Positions 1 to 4,427 of a stretch of 8,333 bases of DNA are shown here, in pieces. The position numbers and the translations under genes are program-made. Location: assembly GCA_934408795.1 (NCBI GenBank), contig CAKRVQ010000036.1:1-8333 (forward strand). The letters run 5' to 3'. The stretch comes from an uncultured Eubacteriales bacterium (GTDB taxonomy: Bacteria > Bacillota > Clostridia > Oscillospirales > Acutalibacteraceae). The notes below the pieces were generated by a model that ran no database searches, was not told the DNA's origin, and saw only the letters and a list, made by a program, of their open reading frames with translations. How positions within the stretch are numbered: position 1 is the stretch's first letter; every line of letters starts with the position of its first letter.

Positions 1-828
1 TCAGTCATTCGGTTCGTCCTCCCTGCGCTTACGGGTCACAATCAGAAGGAACAGTATACCGCCGGATAAGGCTGCAAGTGCCGCCCGCAGAATGATGTTT
101 GATGTGTCGCCCGTTTTCGGGGAATCATCAAGGTTTTCCTTTTCCTCGACCCACCATCTAAAATCGGCGGTCAGATCTTTATTCTGATATTCGTTGCCTA
201 CGCTCGTATCCAGATATGCCGTAATCTCATAGTACAATTCGTCGACGGAAGATCCGTTTGACGACAGTTTGTGCGTCAGACTCTCGGGCATATCCCCTAT
301 CGGTCCGTCGTACATCGTTTCGCCCGTTGTGAGCAGTCTTACCCGCACGCGCAAGACCTCCGCCAGCTTTTCGCTTCCCGCTCGGACGGCAGCCTTATAA
401 TGTACAGTCACCTTATCGTGATAAGAGACACGCACGCGGAAGTATTTTGTTTCACTGTCTCCCGGGAACATATTGCCCGCCTTAAACGGCATGTTTTCCT
501 CGGGTCGTTTGTTAAAGAGTTCAACGGTCGCCGCCTTTTCGGTGTCCTTGTTCGTATTCTGTGCAGGTGCAGCGGAAGAGGACATACCGTTTGCGGATCC
601 GTCTGCATTTTTGTCGATGTTCCCGCTCGTATCACCGTCGTTATTTCCTTTGGTGTTTCCGTCGGCATTGCCGTCGGGAGTGATCAGATTATCGGGCACC
701 TCCACGGCGGCAGGAGTCCTTTGTGACAGATTATTGTACACAAGCGTACCCGCGAGCGCCGAAAGGCTCAATCCGAGCAGAACAGCCAGCGTGACGATAA
801 CGATCTTATTTTTCTTTTTCCGTTCCAC
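1..828 (-). CDS. Sortase-anchored TasA/camelysin-like surface protein
   Basis: Probable cell-wall-anchored extracellular protein of 275 residues. Numbered from the GTG at 826-828, it has a basic N-terminus and hydrophobic signal segment (about 8-31), a low-complexity Asn/Asp/Gly/Ser linker (about 50-90), a beta-rich domain (about 100-230), an SPKTG sorting motif (236-240), a hydrophobic helix (about 245-265) and a positive RKRRED tail. The domain has features of the TasA/camelysin (peptidase M73-like) family: a PGD motif early and GNEYQ followed by a Phe-rich strand at the end. That assignment is by eye and moderate. SPKTG fits class-B sortase substrates such as those of Clostridioides difficile. 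A GTG at 835-837 would add three residues, but its ribosome site would then touch the start; the GTG at 826-828 has an AAAGGAG site at 8 nt. It lies 11 bp after the TetR gene on the same strand, so the two are probably co-transcribed. The reading frame is complete (stop at 1-3). It could be a surface fibre or biofilm component; no enzyme motif is seen. Confidence 0.82.
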   Translation of the reverse strand: MERKKKNKIVIVTLAVLLGLSLSALAGTLVYNNLSQRTPAAVEVPDNLITPDGNADGNTKGNNDGDTSGNIDKNADGSANGMSSSAAPAQNTNKDTEKAATVELFNKRPEENMPFKAGNMFPGDSETKYFRVRVSYHDKVTVHYKAAVRAGSEKLAEVLRVRVRLLTTGETMYDGPIGDMPESLTHKLSSNGSSVDELYYEITAYLDTSVGNEYQNKDLTADFRWWVEEKENLDDSPKTGDTSNIILRAALAALSGGILFLLIVTRKRREDEPND

Positions 829-836
829 TCGTTTCA

Positions 837-843
837 CTCCTTT
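837..843 (-). promoter_or_regulatory. Ribosome binding site deciding the surface-protein start
   Basis: On the minus strand AAAGGAG runs directly into the first possible GTG (835-837), leaving no spacer for that start. It is 8 nt from the in-frame GTG at 826-828, which is the usual spacing. This favours the downstream start. Confidence 0.6.
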
Positions 844-848
844 TTCTT

Positions 849-1460
849 TTATTTACGGAATTTTTCCTGATTCACATGAGCTTTTACAACGCTGAAGATC
901 AGATAAAAGGTTTTGGTTGCAACTGCATCGTCATCTTCCTTACGCGGATTGTCGACCTGCCTTGCAGTCTCACAAAGCAGAGTATTAAGAACATGACGCA
1001 GAACCATACCGACATCGGTCGATTCCGGAAATGCCGTTCTCATTTTTTCAAAAAGCGCGGCGTACCGTTTCATATGTTCCGCAAGCGAATACTTTCTGAA
1101 AGACGAGGAATAATAGTAGCGGATATAAAAGGTGATGTCATCTGGGTGCGCCATAAGGTAATCCCAGCACTTTCTGAAAAGCACATGACAACGCGACTCA
1201 TAGTCAATGCTGCCGTAGTTCAGCACGGTGTAGTTATCGAGGATCAGCCTTAAGAGCCGCTCATCGGCATAGTCAAACGACTTGGCTATCAGATCTTCCT
1301 TATCCGAGAAGAAACGATAGATATACGCCACATTGACACCGCAGGATCTGCAAATGGCGTCAGTGGTGGTGTTTTCAAGACCGAGAGTCGCCACCGTTTT
1401 GATCGTTCCCTCCGTCAACTCCCGTTGTATGACTGCGTTTTTTTCCTCTTGCGGGAGCAT
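849..1460 (-). CDS. TetR/AcrR-family transcriptional regulator
   Basis: A 203-residue DNA-binding regulator, normal length for TetR. The N-terminal three-helix domain (about 10-60) carries the typical recognition segment: TTDAICRSCGVNVAYIYRFF at about 31-50, followed by DKEDLI. The rest (about 65-200) is a helical ligand-binding/dimerisation domain with no recognisable specificity. The start is ATG with AGGAG at 8 nt. The gene precedes the sortase-anchored protein by 11 bp, so the simplest idea is that it controls that protein and itself. No strong promoter is visible directly upstream on the minus strand. The 150-nt leader has two competing hairpins and ends at the left inverted repeat of the recombinase segment, so transcription may come from recombinase read-through or, after inversion, from the promoter now at 3041-3069. 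The ligand and target genes are unknown. Confidence 0.9.
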   Translation of the reverse strand: MLPQEEKNAVIQRELTEGTIKTVATLGLENTTTDAICRSCGVNVAYIYRFFSDKEDLIAKSFDYADERLLRLILDNYTVLNYGSIDYESRCHVLFRKCWDYLMAHPDDITFYIRYYYSSSFRKYSLAEHMKRYAALFEKMRTAFPESTDVGMVLRHVLNTLLCETARQVDNPRKEDDDAVATKTFYLIFSVVKAHVNQEKFRK

Positions 1461-1506
1461 TTTTGCATCTCCTTTTTTACATCTCTTTGTTTATGCTGAC
1501 GAGGGA

Positions 1507-1549
1507 GCCGCCCGAACCGCTTTGCCGTTACACCCATACGGGCGGCAAA
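1507..1549 (-). promoter_or_regulatory. Competing inverted repeats in the TetR leader
   Basis: Two perfect inverted repeats overlap: an 8-bp arm pair at 1507-1514/1539-1546 (GCCGCCCG/CGGGCGGC) and a 7-bp pair at 1521-1527/1543-1549 (TTTGCCG/CGGCAAA). They share 1543-1546, so the RNA can form only one at a time. The region could be an operator for the TetR protein or an attenuation-like leader. No U-run follows, so it is not a plain terminator. Confidence 0.45.
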
Positions 1550-1613
1550 TATGCACAACAAGGCGCCCGACTTCCCTTCGCTTAGCAATCACTTATTCTC
1601 TTTCTGCCGTATG

Positions 1614-1637
1614 CTTTCATAGAGTTCGCCACTCTGC
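1614..1637 (+). repeat. Left 24-bp inverted repeat (candidate recombination site)
   Basis: It matches the reverse complement of 3099-3122 at 22 of 24 positions; the 17 bp AGAGTTCGCCACTCTGC (1621-1637) are identical. The core is itself dyad-symmetric, AGAGT-TCGCC-ACTCT, with a 5-bp asymmetric centre. This resembles a tyrosine recombinase core site in which the centre sets polarity. The two copies have opposite polarity, so recombination between them would invert the 1.5 kb between them. Confidence 0.75.
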
Positions 1638-1707
1638 TAAATTCGGGGCACGGGGCAACGAAAATCGCCGTTGTTTACCGCCGCTGCCGCAAAAATGACA
1701 CAAAAGC

Positions 1708-1720
1708 TTGACTGCGAATA
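1708..1720 (+). repeat. Direct repeat copy 1, abutting the recombinase stop
   Basis: TTGACTGCGAATA ends at the base before the recombinase stop codon complement and recurs exactly at 2932-2944 upstream of the gene, in the same orientation. A third partial copy (TTGACTG) is at 2920-2926. These could be arm-type binding sites for the recombinase N-terminal domain. A 13-bp match alone could be chance; its placement on both sides of the gene makes it notable. Confidence 0.4.
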
Positions 1721-2836
1721 TCAGAGTCCCGCCGCCGCAAGCTTGTCCATATTGGCGCGTTTAAGCTCGATTGACGAATGTACATACCGCTCCAATGTGA
1801 CGGCGGTCGCGGCGTGGCCGAGTATCTCGGACAAAGATTTTATTTCGAACCCGACCTCCACCGCGCGTGTCGCGAATGTGTGTCTGAGTGTATGAGCATG
1901 AACTCCTTTTATCCCGCACTCATCGGTGTATTTTTCAATTCGATACTGTAAAACTCTCGGCTCCATATACTTTTCGGTTCCCGTAAGGACATATACATCG
2001 GCGTTTTTCACTTCAAAGCGGCGGCAGAGTGCAAATGTATGATCCGTGATAGGGATCGTTCTTGCGGACGAACTGCTTTTAGGCGATCCCACAATGATCT
2101 TTGTACGGTTTTTCCCCTCTTCTTCGTTATCGTGCAGCCGCTGCATACTGCCCGATATTCGTATTGTCCTTTCAATAAGATCGATGTTTTCCCATTTAAG
2201 TGCGCAAAGCTCTCCTATCCGCATTCCCGTCATCAACATAAGCAGCACGCCGAATTTACAACAATCGGTATCATTTGAAAGAAATTCCGTAAAACGATTC
2301 TGTTCATCATGAGAGAGGACCCGCGTTTCCCTGCGATCTTCTTTCGGGTAATTGATCTCAACAGTCGGAAACAATCCGGGAAACTGCGATGCGGTATATT
2401 TTAAGATGCCGTGCAGCAGGGTCAGTATATCGCGGACCGTCTTTACGGAAAGTTTGTCATCAAACAACAACTCCTTCGAAAAATCATCCACTATGCCCGT
2501 GGTGATGCCGAGCGGAAAGCATCCGCCCAATTTCGGTTTGATATGTTTTTTAAGAACGGTATCATATTTTATATAGGTAGACTCACGAACCCTGCTCTTC
2601 CGCAGCTGCAGCCATTCATCGCAGTAAAAGGCAAAGCGGTGGCGAGGACCCGAAGTCGGTATCGGATTGCCCGACACCAGTGCGGCTTTATACTTAGCCA
2701 CCTTTTCTTTTGCATCTTTGTAGGTCTTACCGTAGCAGAAGCCGTATTTTGCTTTGCCCGACAATTCATAGCCTTTAATGTATCGAGCCTCCCACCGTCC
2801 GTCTTTCCTTTGAAAAATGTTTTCGCCTTTTCTCAT
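1721..2836 (-). CDS. Tyrosine recombinase / site-specific integrase
   Basis: A 371-residue enzyme that cuts and rejoins DNA through a 3'-phosphotyrosine intermediate. In order: an N-terminal arm-type DNA-binding domain (about 1-55, with RKDGRWEARYIKG), a SAM-like core-binding domain (about 65-155) and a C-terminal catalytic domain (about 170-365). The whole catalytic set is visible: Arg206 in TGMRIGEL, Lys253 in the beta-hairpin, His315 and Arg318 in HTLRHTFAT, His341 in LGH, and Tyr351 in ERYVH. It therefore appears active and complete, similar in size and layout to Tn916-type Gram-positive integrases. The ATG start has GGGAGG at 7 nt. It sits alone, without an excisionase, between 24-bp inverted repeats, which suggests it acts as a DNA invertase on its own flanks or is a remnant of an integrated element. 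There is no clear terminator between its stop and the TetR gene on the same strand, so read-through is possible. Confidence 0.95.
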   Translation of the reverse strand: MRKGENIFQRKDGRWEARYIKGYELSGKAKYGFCYGKTYKDAKEKVAKYKAALVSGNPIPTSGPRHRFAFYCDEWLQLRKSRVRESTYIKYDTVLKKHIKPKLGGCFPLGITTGIVDDFSKELLFDDKLSVKTVRDILTLLHGILKYTASQFPGLFPTVEINYPKEDRRETRVLSHDEQNRFTEFLSNDTDCCKFGVLLMLMTGMRIGELCALKWENIDLIERTIRISGSMQRLHDNEEEGKNRTKIIVGSPKSSSSARTIPITDHTFALCRRFEVKNADVYVLTGTEKYMEPRVLQYRIEKYTDECGIKGVHAHTLRHTFATRAVEVGFEIKSLSEILGHAATAVTLERYVHSSIELKRANMDKLAAAGL

Positions 2837-2888
2837 TTTTTAGCCTCCCGTATCTGTTTTTTAAAGTTTGTTTTATTTGAATATGAAC

Positions 2889-2894
2889 AGTATA
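2889..2894 (-). promoter_or_regulatory. Possible -10 of the recombinase promoter
   Basis: TATACT on the minus strand lies 53 bp before the recombinase ATG. The matching -35 is poor (about 2912-2917). Two TTGACTG repeats at 2920 and 2932 sit just upstream, where a recombinase or other factor could influence firing. Confidence 0.35.
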
Positions 2895-2919
2895 GTTTCT
2901 TCGAACGGAATAAAGCGAT

Positions 2920-2944
2920 TTGACTGAAAATTTGACTGCGAATA
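2920..2944 (+). repeat. Tandem TTGACTG repeats upstream of recombinase
   Basis: TTGACTG occurs at 2920-2926 and again at 2932-2938, a 12-bp period close to one helical turn. The second is part of the 13-bp repeat TTGACTGCGAATA shared with 1708-1720. This is a plausible arm-type site pair for the recombinase, or an operator at its promoter. Confidence 0.4.
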
Positions 2945-2972
2945 GAGAACAAAACCGTAGCATTCACTTATA

Positions 2973-3012
2973 TTTCGACAAATTTCGACTCTGCTGACTG
3001 CTGAGAATTCGG
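2973..3012 (+). repeat. Short tandem repeats and a degenerate core half-site
   Basis: TTTCGAC occurs at 2973-2979 and 2983-2989, and the heptamer CTGCTGA is tandem at 2991-2997 and 2998-3004. ACTCTGCT (2988-2995) and a following AATTCGG (3006-3012) echo the left repeat, where ACTCTGCT is followed by AAATTCGG. It may be an accessory or decayed recombinase site. Confidence 0.35.
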
Positions 3013-3040
3013 AAAAATATTTTTTTGGTCTCGATTCCGC

Positions 3041-3069
3041 TTGCATTTTTCACAAATCTATGTTATAAT
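3041..3069 (+). promoter_or_regulatory. Strong outward-facing promoter inside the right repeat
   Basis: The -35 TTGCAT (3041-3046), a 17-bp spacer and a perfect -10 TATAAT (3064-3069) form a sigma-A-type promoter, preceded by an A/T-rich stretch at 3013-3027 that could act as an UP element. Transcription should start near 3076, run through the right inverted repeat and meet the terminator at 3140-3175. It lies inside the candidate invertible segment. Confidence 0.75.
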
Positions 3070-3098
3070 TCTTATGCTTAATTGAGAAAGTGCCGATC

Positions 3099-3122
3099 GC
3101 AGAGTGGCGAACTCTGCGAAAG
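3099..3122 (-). repeat. Right 24-bp inverted repeat (candidate recombination site)
   Basis: It is the reverse complement of 1614-1637 at 22 of 24 positions. On the plus strand it contains GCAGAGT-GGCGA-ACTCTGC (3099-3117), a perfect 7-bp dyad around a 5-bp centre that is inverted relative to the left copy. It lies about 23 bp downstream of the expected start of the outward promoter. Confidence 0.75.
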
Positions 3123-3139
3123 ATTTGCCGAATTTATCG

Positions 3140-3175
3140 GCGACCTAAGCTCCGCGGAGCTTAGGTCGCTTTTTT
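3140..3175 (+). terminator. Strong intrinsic terminator beyond the right repeat
   Basis: A perfect 30-bp palindrome (3140-3169, arms beginning GCGACCTAAGCTC) gives a 13-bp stem with a CGCG loop, followed by six T (3170-3175). It is directional, because no T-run follows on the minus strand. It should stop transcription from the promoter at 3041-3069. Confidence 0.9.
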
Positions 3176-3211
3176 GATTTTTTATATGCCTTACGGTGAT
3201 TTCAGGCATAA

Positions 3212-3238
3212 AAAAGCACGGTATCAAACCGTGCTTTT
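3212..3238. terminator. Second intrinsic terminator, likely bidirectional
   Basis: An 11-bp stem AAAAGCACGGT/ACCGTGCTTTT (3212-3222/3228-3238) has a 5-nt loop. The T-run is longer on the minus strand (six T), so it would also stop leftward transcription arriving from the GC-rich block at 3340-3720. Confidence 0.7.
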
Positions 3239-3327
3239 AAGCTTTATTTTAAGTTTTATCCGCATATCACGCCGACTGCTTTTGCAGCAGAATGTCTTTA
3301 GGTGCCATGCATCTTTTATGCCGTTTA

Positions 3328-3740
3328 CGTTTTGGGCGGTCTGCCTTCAAGCAAGGCTATGCGGGCAGAGGGGCGATCCGAAAAGCGGCAGGAAAGAGGC
3401 ATTGAAGAACACCGGGCGGAGTAGGGCATCAAAAGGCGGCGCCGCGCGCCCACCCCAATCGGGGAGGGCGCAAAACGGGAGGGGCACAAGGTCTTTCGGG
3501 CAGCGAAAAGCGCATTGTCGGCTTTTGCCTTTACGAGTGCCGCAAGGTGTATTCCCCGCCCTTCCCGTTTGACGCACTTCGTGCGTCGCGGCGCCGCCGA
3601 TGATCCCGATCTTTTCCCGGCTCGGCCCCGTTTTTCCTCACCGACCTTTCGTTCCTTTTTTCGTATCCTTCCGCTTTCTTTTCCCGCTTCCTTTTTCTGC
3701 TCCCCTTTACGGCAGGATGCAGGCGTTTTGGGGCGGTGCC
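3328..3740 (+). repeat. Non-coding GC-rich block between similar direct repeats
   Basis: CGTTTTGGGCGGT (3328-3340) is matched by CGTTTTGGGGCGGT (3724-3737), one extra G, and both are followed within two bases by GCC. Between them is a block with no convincing gene: a purine-rich stretch (3361-3434, roughly three quarters purine), a structured core (3435-3598) and a pyrimidine-rich stretch (3601-3710, roughly 80% pyrimidine). It looks unlike the coding DNA around it and could be an inserted repeat element. Confidence 0.4.
3435..3598 (+). other. Highly structured element, four-way-junction fold
   Basis: Nested inverted repeats pack almost without gaps. Outer stem: 3435-3446/3587-3598, 12 bp perfect (GGCGGCGCCGCG). 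Arm 2: 3446-3456/3461-3471, 11 positions with one A-A mismatch. Arm 3: 3473-3485/3558-3570, 13 positions including one pair that is G-U on the plus strand and C-A on the minus strand. The arm-3 tip is AAAAGC/GCTTTT (3506-3511/3521-3526). Arm 4: 3571-3577/3581-3587, 7 bp perfect with a TTC loop. Neighbouring stems share or abut single bases. This could be a structured RNA or a MITE/REP-like repeat. I recognise no family, and no strong promoter is seen directly upstream on either strand. Confidence 0.5.
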
Positions 3741-3794
3741 CTGGCTTAATTTTTAAATCGAAAAGAAAGCCTGCAAATTGCAGCAACAATGTCC

Positions 3795-3823
3795 TTGACA
3801 TACGATAATAACTATGCTAAAAT
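3795..3823 (+). promoter_or_regulatory. Consensus promoter for the lipoprotein/hydrolase genes
   Basis: A perfect -35 TTGACA (3795-3800), a 17-bp spacer and -10 TAAAAT (3818-3823) with an extended TG at 3815-3816. The expected start is near 3830, giving a GC-rich leader of about 90 nt before the lipoprotein. Confidence 0.85.
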
Positions 3824-3909
3824 CCGAAAAGAAGGGTCTCGCTCGCTTGCGCGGCGCAGGCTCGGCACGAAGCGCGTTCGCGGCGGCAGTTGTGAAGAAT
3901 AAAACCGAC

Positions 3910-3914
3910 AGGAG
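3910..3914 (+). promoter_or_regulatory. Ribosome binding site supporting a GTG start
   Basis: AGGAG lies 8 nt before the GTG at 3923-3925. The ATG in between (3916-3918) is followed directly by TAA, so it cannot be the gene start. Confidence 0.75.
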
Positions 3915-3922
3915 AATGTAAA

Positions 3923-4294
3923 GTGAAAAAAAGCATTATCACGATCATTTTTTTGCTCTCGGCAACACTGGGATTGCTTATGCTTTCGGGCTGCAAGGGC
4001 AAATCGTCCTCCGACGGCAGCAGCATTTCGGCGGGCTCCGATACCGACGGAAATTCGTCAATCACTCAAGATAACATCGGCAACGGTTCCGACACCGCAA
4101 GCGAAAGCGAATCGGGTAAAGGATCTGATGCGGAGTCCGGTAAAAGCAACAACGGTCAGGGCGGAAATCAGGCCGCTTCCTCCGACAAGTCAAACGGCGG
4201 CACCGGAACTTCAAGTAAGGGAAGCGCAAACGGCACCGACAGCAGCGATTCGGTAAATTACGGCGAAAACGAATTTAACGATCGCTGGAATTGA
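3923..4294 (+). CDS. Small Ser/Gly/Asn-rich lipoprotein, no recognised domain
   Basis: A 123-residue predicted membrane-attached lipoprotein. A lysine pair and hydrophobic core (about 2-20) lead to a lipobox LSGC with Cys24 as the lipidation site, so it should sit on the outer face of the membrane. Nearly all the rest (25-115) is a hydrophilic Ser/Gly/Asp/Asn/Lys repeat-like stretch, as in linkers that hold a domain away from the membrane, but no globular domain follows; the C-terminus is only VNYGENEFNDRWN. It may be a bare anchor or spacer, a truncated solute-binding or surface lipoprotein, or a small novel lipoprotein. It uses GTG with AGGAG at 8 nt, behind a near-perfect promoter. It is first in line before the GH28-like and GH36 genes, with 133 bp to the next start and no clear terminator, so co-transcription is likely. 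No function can be assigned. Confidence 0.8.
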   Translation: MKKSIITIIFLLSATLGLLMLSGCKGKSSSDGSSISAGSDTDGNSSITQDNIGNGSDTASESESGKGSDAESGKSNNGQGGNQAASSDKSNGGTGTSSKGSANGTDSSDSVNYGENEFNDRWN

Positions 4295-4313
4295 GTCCCG
4301 TATTCAGGGGGTG

Positions 4314-4362
4314 GCGGACTGCTGCAGGCGCGAATGCAGCGGCAGGCGGGCTTGATGTCCGC
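4314..4362 (+). other. Nested hairpin in the lipoprotein/GH28 gap
   Basis: GCGGAC/GTCCGC (4314-4319/4357-4362) encloses GCTGCA/TGCAGC (4321-4326/4335-4340). No T-run follows, so it is not a typical terminator. It could slow read-through or protect the downstream mRNA end. Confidence 0.35.
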
Positions 4363-4427
4363 ACACGGGAAGGAAAAAGCACTTCAACAATCACATTGGT
4401 GACAAATACAACAGAGGAGAACTATCT

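Larger units (their letters stand above)
1614..3122. other. Candidate invertible segment with recombinase and promoter
   Basis: Inverted 24-bp repeats bound a unit that contains one tyrosine recombinase gene and an outward promoter next to the right repeat. No excisionase, replication, conjugation or phage gene is present, which argues against a normal integrative element. As given, the promoter points right into a terminator at 3140-3175. Inversion (x becomes 4736-x) would place its -35/-10 at about 1690-1695/1667-1672, firing left into the TetR gene at 1460 through a leader of about 200 nt. The repeats, gene and promoter are seen; inversion itself is inferred. Confidence 0.5.
3076..3175 (+). 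ncRNA. Predicted ~100-nt transcript from promoter to terminator
   Basis: The strong promoter and strong terminator bracket about 100 nt with no useful reading frame; the only ATG opens a three-codon frame ending in TGA. The RNA would hold a 7-bp hairpin from the right repeat (3099-3105/3111-3117), a small GCCGA/TCGGC hairpin (3128-3142) and the terminator. It may be a true small RNA or just the idle output of a promoter in its OFF orientation. It matches no RNA family I recognise. Confidence 0.35.

Noticed and set aside
1614..3122. Integrated conjugative element or prophage
   Set aside because: Only the recombinase is present; there is no excisionase, relaxase, replication or phage gene, and the end repeats are inverted rather than the direct repeats expected of attL/attR.
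3174..3572. 132-codon plus-strand open frame
   Set aside because: It begins just after one terminator, runs through another hairpin and into the structured element, and has no ribosome site or domain.
3325..3801. 158-codon minus-strand open frame, rich in Arg, Lys and Ser
   Set aside because: It lies over the palindromic GC-rich block, has no ribosome site or recognisable domain, and its composition follows the purine/pyrimidine bias of the DNA.
3916..3921. Minimal ATG-TAA start-stop before the lipoprotein
   Set aside because: Only 2 nt from AGGAG, so poorly spaced, while the GTG at 3923 has ideal spacing; probably coincidental.
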